The position numbers were made by a program, and so were the translations under genes. The notes beneath the pieces are model-generated. The model had not been told where the DNA came from, did not search any database, and was given only the letters and a program-made list of their open reading frames with translations. From NCBI GenBank assembly GCA_014904845.1, contig MU119497.1, positions 1 to 63,718 on the forward strand: a stretch of DNA of 63,718 nucleotides. Reading direction: 5' to 3'. The DNA comes from Acephala macrosclerotiorum. Its lineage: Eukaryota > Ascomycota > Leotiomycetes > Helotiales > Mollisiaceae. Shown here piece after piece: positions 22,716 to 39,462 of this stretch; position 1 is the first letter of the stretch, and every line of letters begins with the position of its first letter.

Positions 22716-25100
22716 TCATGGCCGGCAAAGACACTTGATTTCACCAATGTATGGATGCACAAGAAAGCAAAACCATCGAATTCCATGGAGTTCATCAGCC
22801 ACTTTCATTTCAAGCGATCGGAGTAGAATAGCCCATGAATCCGAACTTTGAAACTGCTGCACGAAATCATGATTTGTCAAGATACCTAGGTCTTGAATCT
22901 GCCAAGTATCCTCGATGAGCTGCAAGAGCTTACTGGTAGGTGCTGAGACCTCTTTTCGAAGTTTCAAGAGTCCTCGAACCTTCTCCCCAGCTGTACTAGC
23001 TCCGCTGCTTGGTTTCCTGCTATGTATGCTGTCATAAATAGAGGCCATGCAATGTCTAGTACGTACGGTGCGGCTGCCACGTATGAGGTTAAAGGTTCCA
23101 TGACATGGGTAAGAGCTCGACGTGCTTCTGGGAGATTAAGATTTGGCCCAGACACAACTACAGTACTAGGTCATAAGTCTGAGCCATAAGCGAAAACCCC
23201 ACCAAAAACAGCTTTTTTGCCCCCTTTTCCACCAGCTATAACTTTTTAGCCACAACTCAAGTGTAAATAATAATTCTATCGCTAAATAGCCTTTAATAGG
23301 AAGAATCAAGTCCCTAGAGAAAGCTAGGACCGTGCTATTAGCCGTGGTAATGCAGCCGTCTAATTGCAAAAGATGAAAAAAAGCCTTAAAATCGCTTAAT
23401 TTAGTATGTAAAAGTGGCGCACCGTAATTTTTCAAACTTTGAGCATTATTATTTTAAGCGCTATTATTTTTAAATAAAATTTGAAAAGGTAAAAAGAGAC
23501 ATTACCTTTTCAAATAGCTTGCACCAGAAAGGCTAATTATTTAAAGCATAGAAATGTAGTTATTATTTAAAGTGGTAAAGTCGCGATTCACGCGTGTTGA
23601 GCGCGTTTCGCTTAAATAGCTCAGACTTGTGACGCGTCACTGTATGTAGAGATAGATCTGGGCAGCAGGCGCGAAGATAGCGGCACTGGTATTAACCAAA
23701 TTGGCATGCCAAGAATAACGAACATCAAGCTTGAGAGCACGGCGCTTATCTCCGCAGTGCAAAACCTCTTTCGGCAGCTGTCGCTCTAACGGGTAGAGTT
23801 TCAACTCATTCCGCATTTCTCGTTCGATTCAACTTGCTCGGCAAGCTAAGACGAAGATGCTCAACATGCCATCGTTCTTTGCGGATGACTTCCAAGTTCT
23901 GAGTTCGGTGATGTCGTTAAGCAGTTCCAAAGTGTTAAACGAGCATCCTCAAAGAGACAGGGTCTCCAAAAATTCGCCCTTGAGCATATCCCAGATTTTG
24001 GATTGAGAAAGACCATTCATACTGCCAGAGAATGAGTACCGAATTGCTTGCGACCGAAGGATCAAGCTTGAACTTATCCCGATAACTCTACACTCGGTGC
24101 TCAATGTCTGTCTCTGGTTCAAAACACTTTGAGTATCCGTTTCAGAAGCTTCCTTTTTGGTAGATAGCTCAGTTTCGTTGACTATCACTGGCAGTCCTTC
24201 TGGACCCAATCTTAACAACACCTGCAGCCCGTGATCCAAGTGCTTCGTGACATCACCAATACAAGCGCCATTTCTTTGCTATGAAGAGATCAGCACTTGT
24301 GCGTCTGAGAAAATTAACAATAACTTACCTCAATAAGTAGTATATGCACCACACTGAGTAACACTCGTGTCAGAAACATTGTCATTTCGTCTGGTGACAC
24401 AATGTCATTCGCACGAAGTGCCATGTTTTGAACATGGCTATTGGCAGCGTGCTGAAAATAACTCTGCCATAACTTACCGAGAGGATTGCATTTTGCTGAT
24501 CCATGTTCGCCCGCTGGAACAGAAGAAATAACCAAACTCAAAACGGCGAAGCGGAGGGTACCACATTGGATGATCTGGGAAGGCAGCCGTCCACGCACCC
24601 CTCCGTCGGTTGTTCCACAATGGTGTGCAAAGACATCGTGAAAATCCTGGTCGAAATAACGCCTGATGACGGGAAGTGTTCTTGACCAATCCTCGGACTG
24701 CTGTGTCAAGCCTTCATTGACACGATGCTGATCTGGCCGAGATGTGGTGTCTTGGAATAGAGTTTGCATCTCCCATCTAGCGATACCTCGCTAAACTCAG
24801 AGGCAAAAGGATCGGAGAAGTTTTGAGCAACAGCATCAAATGTGTTCAGAGATAGCCATCCGATCGATGATTGGGTCTGAAATGACACGGTAGGATATTC
24901 GAAGCCGTATCCATAAACTCAAATAATAAGCTGGATATTTTCATGGTTGTAGGCTCCCAGTATCGTTGGTTTTGAAAAAAGAGGTCTTCGTCACTTTCAC
25001 TAGGCAGTTGTAACGCGTGAGGTGTAGGTCTTGCGAGCCCTCCTTTGCTCCCAGTTCGTCTCCGTTGGCAGCTTTTGATGCTAGTCTTTATACACTCCAA
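22716..25100 (-). pseudogene. Fungal transcription factor (Fungal_trans_2-like domain), disrupted
   Basis: Minus-strand coding segments in several frames follow one another: 25100-24846 (basic, CQRRRTGSKGG), 24888-24706, 24769-24314 (long helical domain, GTLRFAVLSLVISSVPAGEHG), 24239-23949, then about 23870-23645 (ELRTWKSS.. and RNELKLYPLERQLP..). A last part, 23158-22716, includes SGPNLNLPEARRAL and WPLFMTAYIAGN, typical of the C-terminal half of Zn2Cys6 regulators of the Fungal_trans_2 type. A 482-bp element sits inside it at 23161-23642. Further frame changes occur near 24880, 24770 and 23000, and there is a stop near 23945. The zinc cluster itself is not recognisable. Nearby UstYa copies make it a candidate former pathway regulator. 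Confidence 0.6.
23161..23642. mobile_element. Tc1/mariner-like short element with TA duplication
   Basis: 482 bp, AT-rich. Terminal inverted repeats begin CAGT and share AAGTCTGAGC (left CAGTACTAGGTCATAAGTC, right in complement CAGTGACGCGTCACAAGTC; 18 of 24 positions alike). It is flanked by TA on both sides (23159-23160 and 23643-23644). Removing it with one TA leaves the host regulator frame continuous (LYIVVSGPN), which supports the exact boundaries. No transposase frame is present, so it is non-autonomous. Confidence 0.75.
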
Positions 25101-26267
25101 GTACTATTTCTGGGTAGCACCGCCATCCATCCATCTCGGCTTTTCCATACCAAAGCCAGCACAAGTGATAGACAAACATTCACAAGTGGCACAAGTAGAT
25201 AAGCGACCGTCATAGCCTTTCTTGCGAAGTCGAAAGGTCCAACAGCTTCCAGCGCTTCTTGTGTCTTCCATAAATGCAGATCAAGACGACTAATTAGTAT
25301 CCAGGAATATCCAGGAATATAAAACTCGGGATAGAATATTAAATATGTGTCAAAGATGACGAGATGAACACCCTTTCGTGATCAATTTTGACTTTGGAAG
25401 GAAACTTTGACCACCATATTGTACCCACACTTTCTGGCCCCCACCACCTTTCCACGAGAATTCAAGATAAGGACCATGTTCCGAGACAGCAGGAAGCTTA
25501 CTAAGCACCGTCGTTGCCCATTCAAGAGCTCGGTCTTTCTCATGTGTCCCGTTGCAAAGCTGCCGCCCTATTTTAGAATGCATTACATGCTGATGACCGA
25601 TACATTGTTGACTGTAGGTTGGTGGGTTTGTTGAATTCGTCATTGACAGGAGTAATTGCCTTTCTCCTGCACTGGCGAGGCGAAGCATACCAGACTTCGC
25701 GTACCTATGTGGTTCCTTCGAAGTAACGACGAAAAATTGTCGATCACGATTGCAAGGTCTGGGAACCGCCTTTTCATTAATACTCGCATTTCAAGTAGAA
25801 TAGATACAAGGCCTAGGCTTATGTTGGTAGATAAAGTTATATATCTGACTGCCGAGATGCATACCGGCTTAATCGTACCCTTGTGAAATGCTGCATAATC
25901 CGGCAAAGAAGACCCTGAACTCGGCGCCACCCAGTAATCCATCCTTTTTCCCTTCAGCGGAAGTAATATGAATCACTCAAAAAGGAAGGTGTGGGCATAT
26001 TTCCCCTCGTCATTGCCGATTTACGAGATACGAAAGGCGTGTAGGGAAAATGTCAAGCTAGGATGGGAAAGGACCAGCCTCCGAAGGCAACACAGGAAAG
26101 TATCATCAAGTCCTATTTGTCGTCTTTTACTTTCATTATTTCTATGTATCTTGCTTCCTACGTCTAATTTGGGGATGTCGGTCGAGGACTTGAACTACTT
26201 CCATTGTTAAAACTACTTATGCAGCCCCACTAGCATTCCCTCCATGTCCTTCGATTCCATTCCAGTT
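25101..26267. other. Open frames without recognisable identity
   Basis: Minus-strand frames 25942-25640 (starting MDYWVAPSSGSSLPDYAAF) and 25688-25350 (RALEWATTVLSKLPAVSE, WVQYGGQSFLPKSK) overlap and look partly coding, but I match them to no family. They may be remains of a gene downstream of UstYa copy 3. A short direct repeat ATCCAGGAATATCCAGGAAT lies at about 25299-25318. Confidence 0.25.
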
Positions 26268-27199
26268 TTAATACACAGACCAGTTGTTATCTATCCAATC
26301 TTGGATCTTGTCGAAATTTCGACACCCATGATGTGAATTGAAATCAGCACGACTCCTTAACGGTGCATCCGGGTCGGTCCTCAAGGACAGTGGGGTAACG
26401 TCCGACCAGCACATCAAGGCTATCCGAAGTGTCTCGATGCAGTGATCAACGTGCATGCGGTTGCCTACTTCCGACAGCATGAGATCCTGGAATTTCTGTG
26501 TGCTTGCCAGCTTGAAGCCAAGTATATTGCCTAAGGAGGTTCTGAGTATTTGATCGTTAGTGCTGATTGACGCGCAGCCGAGTCGATTTGTAGGCACATA
26601 CCAAGCAGTGTAGTTGATGGGACACCTCTATGATAGCAATGTATCCGGTGCCAACATTCTCTGGAACGTGCCTCAGATCGCTAGGATCATGAGAGCGATT
26701 AAGGTAGGGAAGTTTATCTTCTGGTATCTCTACAGCATGTTCTAGAGGTCGAATGAGTTTTGAAGACAAATTAGAGATGTCAGAAGAAGGCATACTATGA
26801 GTGAGTTGAATCCATGCATTTTCTCGTTCGGGAACAGGAGGTCCTCGATAAATGCTTTGCGAATCGAACGCATCTGCAAAGTCGTATTCTTCGTATTCGA
26901 CGACATCGAGGAGGGGGACTAGAACAGATCTAGGTCAGAATGGGGTTTGAAATTTGATTTGGATAAGGTGACTCACACCAAAATGACGCCTGAGCGGAAC
27001 ATTCTCTGTCAGAGAGTCGCCGTAAGAGCAGAGCAGTTAGAAGAGGGGTTATCGCAAGTAAAAGCACAATTATTGAGCATTTAAAAGCGAATGGAAACCA
27101 TCGCCTCAGAGTACTGTCCAAGGAACCTCGAGGAGCTGAAAAGTGATCGTTTTCAAGGCCACGAATGTCTTCGGAGTGCCTCAATTCGTGGTCGAGCAA
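26268..27199 (-). pseudogene. UstYa-family (DUF3328) protein, copy 3, two-base deletion
   Basis: Minus strand, exons 27199-26977, 26918-26602 and 26541-26268, introns 58 and 60 nt (GT-AG). The N-terminal tail is followed by one membrane helix (FKCSIIVLLLAITPLLTALL), WFPLLDVVEYEEYDF, YRGPPVPERENAW, the intact first motif HQLHCL and the intact second motif HVDHCIETLR, ending in CRNFDKIQDWIDNNW. Exon lengths sum to 814 nt, two short of a whole frame. Alignment by eye to copy 1 in the stretch after W-L puts the loss at about 26485-26490, where an AG pair is missing between the two His/Cys motifs. It is otherwise full length (about 271 aa). Oxidative peptide-tailoring role from family knowledge. 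Confidence 0.75.
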
Positions 27200-27299
27200 A
27201 GGAGAGAATGTGGCGCTCTATTTCTCCATTTTCGTTGCAGCAGTTTATTTTAATCAAAATCTTGAAAAACCTCTTCGCTGCACTGTTTGCTTGTATAAA

Positions 27300-28662
27300 A
27301 TAGAGACACAATAATAGTAACGCTAGCTAGTGGCAACTCACGTGTGGCTTGGCGATGGGAAGTCTCTTCCAAAATAGGGCAAAAGCCTGGGACCTAAAAT
27401 GAACGGATTCAATTATCCAGGTACGCAGGAGTTAATATACAACTTTGTATGGAAGACAACTACAAATTGTAGCAATATACTCGCGCGCGATCGCGCGCTG
27501 AATCGTGGAGCTAACCTTTTGATCGACATCAACGCTTGGTGCTGACTCCGCATTATTAGACGTACTAGATTCAATTTGAGTTTTCTGGCCTGATATTGCT
27601 TTCGTTTTTCATTGGGGAAATCCTAGCTCAGTCGATTATACCTTTTCAATTCTTTGTAACTGTACACCGCCTTGCTATTGTATGAGCGAGATTGGTATCT
27701 TGAGCTGCTTGCTCTACGGGGAACTTTATAGAGAGCTCTAAACTACGGGAGCGCTAAGTGCCAAAAGCGATACATCTTGGCGTTTCTTGGCAAAACCTTG
27801 GCGCAAAAACGTGCCGCAAATATCACGTTTTATTACGTAACCCCTACGTGGACATTTTTTCCCCTAGCAGGAAACCTTTAACTATCGTCAAAGGCATAGG
27901 GTGACCAAATAATGAGCCGAATCAAGGGTAATCCTCGTGATATGCTCAAAATATCAAGATCGAGCCGACCAACCTCGGGATCTTGGTCATGCTTACTAAC
28001 ATTAAAACAAATAAAAACCCAATCTAACAACTCGAACAGAAACTCCTCGGTATGCTTCAACCTCTTTATTTGAACGTTGCATTCCCCAATCAAGCCTTCA
28101 AGATTTTCAAGCTTGCAGCAAAACTCATGCACGTGTTGCGGGGTAACACCCCCGGCCTGCCCCTGACCGCTACCCTCACCAATCACCAACCCCTTCAAAG
28201 AGAGCTGAACTCAATTGAGGCACTGTTCGGCGTAAACTCGGTCTCAATGTGGAAAAGGACGCTACCGTGTCGATGAACCTTCCTTGTTGTGCTTGGCGAA
28301 GGAATGCGTTTGGTTCGGTTACGGGTGGCGTTTTGAGGGGGACGACACTCGTCTCAAGAACAGCGACAAGGGGAAAAGAATGGGGAAAGATGAGTGAGAT
28401 GGCGGTGGGGAAAGGGTTTAATGGTCTGTAATAGTGTGATTCATTGATATTCCCTGCCGTCCCGTAATGGAAACTTCCCGCCCGATCAAGTCCTGTTCTC
28501 TCCTTGATGTTTTGAGACCTGGAGTTCTCGGGAGCTAATAGCTCTTCTCTTTTCTACAGACCTTCTTTTCGTCATTCAAATTTTTGCTTGTTCCCCTTCT
28601 CTAAAAAGAAGATCAAGTTGATTTTCACCAAATTAAAGTCAAACCCTCTCAGCCCTTACCCT
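27300..28662. other. No confident gene; two coding-like minus-strand stretches
   Basis: On the minus strand, about 28420-28165 is open and contains PPVTEPNAFLRQAQQGRFID and TLRPSLRRTVPQLSSALFEG. Another open part, 28198-27878, contains LENLEGLIGECNVQIKRLKH. They may be two exons of one unrecognised gene. The left half holds a CGCGCGATCGCGCG palindrome at about 27483-27497 and nothing I can name. Confidence 0.25.
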
Positions 28663-30119
28663 TCACACATTGACCTGTTTCTCCTTCGACGGATTTCCCT
28701 TAACAAATCTCCTCACTCCCATGATAAGGCGCTTGAATCCCATCCATGGCGTATTGATTGGGCTCTCGCCTCCTAGATATCAGATGAGCGATCTTTTCTC
28801 AATCGCGAGAGCACTTACCAGTGAATAAGAACATGTCGTAGAGCCAGCCGCCGAAGAGGGTTCCGAAGAAAGGTGCTACCATTGGGATCCAGAAGTAGTA
28901 GTTGCCTGCTTTCCAGACATTGGGGCCGTAGCCTAGGCAGTAAGACATGAGTCTTGGGCCTGTATTCCCATCTCATCAGCTCGGAGTTCGTAAGAGGGGA
29001 AGTCATGGTTACGAACCAAAATCACGAGCAAGATTGATAGCATATCCCGTCTCCCATCCAAAACAAGCACCAATACCAAAAATCACAAAGAACAATCCCA
29101 AGGGCGTCAAGTTCCCAGCACCAAGATTACCATTGTCTTGCAGTGAGTAGATGCAGAACATGAGGATTGTTGATGATATGAATTCGGAGAAGAATTGGCC
29201 GGTTCGTGTCATAAAGGCCGCGGGGTAGGTACAGAAAATTCCGGCGGTGGAGTGGTTGCTGTAACCGGGAACGGTGCGGATGGAAGAGCCGCCTTCGTAG
29301 ACATCGATTGCGGATTTGTAGTTTGCTGGACGGACGAGGCAGGTCAGATTGGTGGCCCTTGGGGTTAGTGGGAGGCGGGAAGAGCGTACCGTAGACTACG
29401 CCTGAGGCGACGAATGCTCCTAGCACTTGGGCAACGAGGTAGATGGGGAATTTTCTCCATGGAAATTTTCGATATACACTGACAAGAATTAGGATGTGAT
29501 CGTTCGAGCTGGCGATGTGGACTAACCAATTTGAGAAGGTAACAGCTGGGTTAATGTGCGCGCCGCTGATCTGCTCTCTGTTAGTACTAGTTGGCGTCTG
29601 GGGAAGCGGGGAGACTAACTCCAGATGCGTAAACACCTAACATAACGCCGATGCTACAAAATATGTCAGATTGGATGGTGGCGGATAGCTTCATGAAAGA
29701 TCATACCCCCAGCCCCATGATATCGATTGGTATGACCCCTTTTGGCCACCGCTGAGAACAACTTGCGCAACGACTCTGTGTAGTTGTCAGAGATACGATC
29801 TGGAGCAGGAATCCGAGACTGTAGTCGCAGCGTACCCGTCACCAAATAAGATAAGGATGAAGACACCAAAGAATTCCGAAAATGGCTCTCTAAGCATGTG
29901 CCTGGTGCGACTCCACCATAGATCGGGGCGTGCTTGAATCTCATTCTCTTGAGGTATCTTGTGGTCTATCCCGGGACCATGTTCTTCATACGCGTGCTCT
30001 GAGCCAGAGGAACTGCCTGCTGGGAATGGTTCGAGGTGTTTCGCATGTTCATCGTGGGAGACGGTAGGACTTCCAGGGGTGGGTGGACTTGGAATAGCGA
30101 GTCCTTTTTCTGAAGACAT
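28663..30119 (-). CDS. Aquaglyceroporin (MIP family)
   Basis: Minus strand, eight exons: 30119-29836, 29775-29707, 29653-29620, 29570-29527, 29478-29390, 29325-29017, 28959-28819, 28772-28663. All introns are GT-AG, and the sum of 1080 nt gives 359 aa with no lesion. The N-terminal cytosolic tail is Ser/Gly/Pro rich. The first half carries EFFGVFILILFGDG and the first pore motif GAHINPAVTF. The second carries FISSTILMFCIYSL and a variant second motif NLARDFGPR (NLA for NPA), followed by FWIPMVAPFFGTLFGGWLYD. The D after the second motif is the usual glycerol-facilitator residue. It should pass glycerol and small polyols at the plasma membrane. Glycerol kinase lies 2.7 kb away, divergently. 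Confidence 0.9.
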
Positions 30120-34640
<4,521 letters not shown>

Positions 34641-35772
34641 AGGATGCGCGAGGTGGGGAAGAAGCGATGCGAGGTGTCGCAGCGTCATGCCATCTCAAGT
34701 AAGCGGATGGATTTGATGAATTCTCTCATATGTGGCGATCCTTTATATACCAATGGAGTTTATGCTTGATTGTCTTCTCTGATCTCGTGTTGCTCCAATG
34801 TCGCATTGTGATATCGGCATGTTGCAACAAAGCGGAAGTGACCAGCCGCCCTCTGATCTGTCCAAAAGAGCGACCAATTTGTTTCCTGACAAAAAAAAGC
34901 TTCTTGTTTTATTCTCCAAGGATCCATGAAATGCACGAGTTGCGAGATCGTCTTACCCCACACATCGCATCCCACCCGAAGTCCGAACTTTAAAAGTGGG
35001 CGAAGAATCTATAAATCTCTTTTTCACTTGGCAAAACCCCACGAACCTCTTCACCGCCAGCCTGAAAAGACACTCTTTAAGGGGCAAACCCCTGCAAAGT
35101 GGACAACGGGACTACTGAAAGAGATCTGGGGAAATGTGGGACCGGTAATCTTATCCGATTTCCGAGAAAGCCGCCCCCATAAGCAGTATCTTGGTACATA
35201 TAGGTTGCAATCATTGAGTTTAGTCAAGATGTGGTTCCAAAAAATCTTGTTTCAGGCAAACGAATCAGCCATGAGATTCGGCGATTTGTTCATCGGCGCC
35301 ATAGGTTTAGCTTCTACGACCGCTTCAAAGACCCCGACAGTCACGACTCTCAATGGCAGTTTTGTCGGTCATATAATGCCAACTACGGCGTGGAGTCCTT
35401 TCTTGGGATTCCTTATGCTCAACCACCTGTCGGTCCTCTGAGGTTTCGGGTTCCACAGCCGCTGAATACCAGTTGGACAGGGGCGAAAGCGGCTACTGAG
35501 TATGGGAACCAGTACGTTGACTACGGTGTGAGTTTGATGCTTCGTTTAAGGAAATGAGGATGCCGATGGACTTGAAATCTAGAGAGATACATATCTAATA
35601 CCTTTTCCTCTCTCGGAAGACTGCCTGACGCTGAATGTCGTTCGTCCAGCTGGGTGCCCCTACCAAACCACCCATAGGAGAGATTCTCCTACGCTATAAG
35701 AGAATCTCTCCTACGGCCACAATTTTCTGATCAAATAACAGCTTCGAAAAGTGTGATCGCAAGGTTTGCAGG

Positions 35773-38700
35773 CAGTGTGAGAAATTGAGTAGTATTCAAT
35801 AGCAAACTGAGTGCTACTCAACTCAACTCAACCAAAATCCTACGCTACTCTACTCAACTCAATAGCTAATGAGTAGTATTGAGTAGAATATTGAATAGAA
35901 TCACGTGGTTTTGAGCCGCAACGCTTAATTGGCTGAATTAGCGAGGTGCTAAAAGAGTAAGCCTAATTGGGTAGAGCGCCTCGCTTATTTAGGCTCCGAA
36001 GGTTTTGCCGACGCCGAAAACCAACAACTTTCCGATAATTAACTCGAAGGATTTAATTAATAATAAATCGAATAAATTATTTAAAAATATATCCTTCGAG
36101 ATTTAAAGTTTTTCGGATAGTTAGAATAATCTCCGAGAATTTAAAAGCCGAAATATTGTTCGGTTTATTAAATAATATATATAATTCGACGATTTCCCCG
36201 AAAATAATTATTACTTTTAATATAAACAATTTAATAATAAATTAATTATACAATATTTTTTCGAGATTTTTTTATCGAAATATTCTTTACTACTCTATAA
36301 TGGCTTTTGAAACTATCAACGCTTTTAATCGAGCTCAAAATACTTTTAAATTTGAGCTCAATTATTCGTCCGAACAAAGCCCTCTTTTCAAAGCTCTTTT
36401 TTTCAAAAAGAAACTTGAAAAAGTTTAATTTAACTCTAATAATCTAAAGACGGTCACTATTTCTTGTTTTAATTGCTCGTAAGTACTTATATTTTTAATT
36501 ATTTCTTTAGTTTTTAATTTTGAAATATTTTTTAATATTTATAGGAAAAATTGGTATAATTAAAGGATTAATCAATCTATAAGCAATTACAAAGCATATT
36601 TTAAAACTGTATATAAAGTATTTTACGCTAAGTATTTAAATCCTGAAAATAATAGCAAGTTTTTTTATATTTAAATTTTTTAATAATTTATTAATATTAA
36701 TTTAACTAATTCTTCCGATGCTTCTAATTCTCAAATGAGTATTACAGACTCATTTTTTACTATGAGAACTAGTAAACGACTAAGACTAATAACTCTATTT
36801 ACTCTATTTAATAAAGATCAATTCTGGAAATTATTATTAAATTTTTTAATATTTAATAATATTTTTTTTCGAGCACTAATCGAATACTTTAATTCGTTTG
36901 TATATAGCTTATTTTATAGTATTTTTTACTAATTGATTAATAGGAATGTCCCTAAAATATATAAGGTTATTTTAAAAGAACGATTAGATTTCTTTTATAT
37001 CTCGAAATTAGAAACGATTAAACTCGAATTACAAGAACAAATTAACTCCGGAGGAGGTTTCTCTTTGACTTTGGATACTTAGACTACTATTAATTAAGAC
37101 TTATATCTCGGAATTACTATGTAAATTTATTTTTTCAAATTAAATTAAAAAAATATTTACTAATTTTCAAGTCATTTTATAAATAAGCATTTTCAAATAA
37201 AATCTTATTTATTAGCAATAAAAGAGTTTACTCAAAAGCATATCGAAGCTTATATAAATCAAGTATTATACGATACATTAGAAGGTTTTGCAATTTAAAA
37301 TAATATTATAAAATAAAATTAATAATTTTTTATTTTTTTTTAAAAATATTTAAAATTAATTATTAATAGTATTACAAGAAATAATACTTCTTCTAATGAT
37401 TCTTTAATTAATAAATTCAAAAGATATTATTCTTTAAAAGCTAAAACTTTTCGAGAGGATATCTATTGTTTTACTTATATTTTTAATATCGTTATTTAAA
37501 AAATATTAAAAAATATTATTAAAAGAGACTATGCTCTTTTTAATAATAGAAATATTTATACAAAAAATGAAAAAAATGAAAATGCATTTAAAGATATTTC
37601 AAGTAAATTAATATTATTATATTTAAATAATTTATTAATTATTAATTTTTTAATTTAAATTTTTCGATTTAGAAAAAAGTTCGAAAAATTATTATTAATA
37701 TTCGATATTCTTTAGAGAATTTACGAGTATTTAAAGATTAAATTAAAACTATAAAAATACAAAATACTCGAGTTTTTTAATTTAATAAGTTTCTTTAATT
37801 TAATTTTTTTTTAAAATATAAATATTAATATTTTTAAATTAAAAAACTCGATAGTATTCAATAAATTATATGTTGATTTACTTTTTAATAGTAATAAAAG
37901 CTATTAATATTGTTATTCTTTAATCAATATCTAAAGTTTTTAAAGATAATAAGTTTTTAATTAGCGAAAAAGAGTTTAAATATTTAAAAATTTGCAAGCA
38001 AATTTTTGAAATATTTACTCGAGTTACAAAGAAGATATAAACCGAGAAATATCCGACGATATATTACTTAATGTTTAAAGTTTTTCAAGTATATAAAAAT
38101 CTTGATAAATTTAAAAGAGAAATAAATATAAGTTTTTTTTTTTTAATATTTTAATATTTTAATATTTATAAAGTAAATATCTAATTTTTTTTTAATAAAA
38201 TACGAATATTATTCATGCAATCAATTAAGGCATAGTCAAATTAAAGAAATATTATTTTAAGGCTAGTATTATAAGCGATTCGAATAAAGCTATATATATA
38301 GTTTTAATTTTAGATCCGAGAATTAAGCGAGATAGTTTAATCGGTTTAAGTTTCGATTTTAGACAAATAAGCGATATTATTACTCTTTTGAAAAAAGAGT
38401 TTAATTTATAAGTTTGAATTTTTATTTATTTTTAATTCGAATTTTTAATTAATTTAAATTTTTAGTTTTAAATAAAAATCTCGAATATTTCTACTTTCTA
38501 ATTAAGAGAATACTATTACAATAGAAGAAGATGATAATAATATCTATTTTACTACTATTGATATAGACGAGAATAATGAATTAAATGCTTATTTAGATTC
38601 TCTAAGAGTTATAAGAGAAATAAGTTTTAATTCTTTTTTATTTGAAATTTTCAATATATTTTATTAATATATTTTCTTATATTTTTTTATAGAACAGTAG

Positions 38701-39255
38701 CTAATATAAATTAAACTAGGCTTTTAATTTAGTAGTTAGAAAATAGTTCACGTTTTCTTATTTTATTTTAAGTTATAAAGAGATATCTTCAAATTCTAGT
38801 AATCTCGGCACTTTTCGAGCGCTTTTTCTCTTAAGGAGTTTTGCTTATTATAAAGCACCGTAATAGAATATCTAAAGATACTCTAGAACAAGTTCTTTAC
38901 TTGAAGAGTTGAAATGTAATTGTAGAAGAAAAGTCCGAAGAAAAAAGGAAAAAAAAAATAAAAAAATAAAAAATCTTAAGAATTTGTTTTATATTAAAGA
39001 GAAATAGTTTTTGTTGTTTTTTTGAATTTAAACTATAGATTGCATTGGATTTTAAGACTTCAATTAAAGATTTTATTTTCTTTTTAAAAGTATTTTATTT
39101 TATATAATTTTATATGTGACGGTCACGTGTTTACTCAATAGTATTAAATAGCTATTTAATAGTTTAGTCATAGTACTACTACTTCTACTTAACTCAATAC
39201 TACTCAATACTACTCAATAGCTATTTAAATAGTTGAGTATTTTTTTCTCACATTG
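35773..39255 (+). mobile_element. hAT transposon, 3483 bp, RIP-mutated, 8-bp target duplication
   Basis: Ends are CAGTGTGAGAAA (left) and, in complement, CAATGTGAGAAA (right), flanked on both sides by TTTGCAGG (35765-35772 and 39256-39263). Subterminal TACTCAA/TTGAGTA motifs recur many times at both ends, as in transposase-binding regions. The interior is AT-rich with stops in all frames. A plus-strand stretch at about 38795-38915 still reads as the hAT dimerisation region (ISALFERFFS, stop, then KHRNRISKDTLEQVLYLKS). C-to-T type stops point to RIP. It is not active. Confidence 0.85.
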
Positions 39256-39260
39256 TTTGC

Positions 39261-39462
39261 AGGGCTTGAAACTATTTAACTAGGTTCTTTAAATCGAACT
39301 ATTTAAAGAATTAATTATAAAGTTTGAAAACACTTATTTTAAAGCCCTATAGCACATTACCAGGGCTTGAAACTGTCTAATAAAGTCCTTCGAATCGAAC
39401 TATTTAAAGGACTAATTACAAAGTTCGAAAGTACTTATTTTAAAACTTTGTAGTATATTTCG
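39261..39462. repeat. Tandem duplication, two units of about 101 bp
   Basis: Two adjacent units start AGGGCTTGAAACT (39261 and 39362). They share CGAACTATTTAAAG, TAATTA.AAAGTT.GAAA and CTTATTTTAAA at the same offsets, with differences mostly C/T and G/A. The hAT element inserted at the very start of the first unit. Confidence 0.65.

Noticed and set aside
27475..27500. CGCGCG palindrome as an origin or regulatory site
   Set aside because: Short, single occurrence, no supporting context.
34926..35441. Frame starting at 34926 as the esterase N-terminus
   Set aside because: The 115 codons before 35271 are not conserved and precede a clear signal peptide start.
36735..36932. Open frames in AT-rich blocks (also 60499-60702)
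   Set aside because: Phe/Leu/Ile/Asn-rich by base composition only; inside RIP-mutated transposon sequence.
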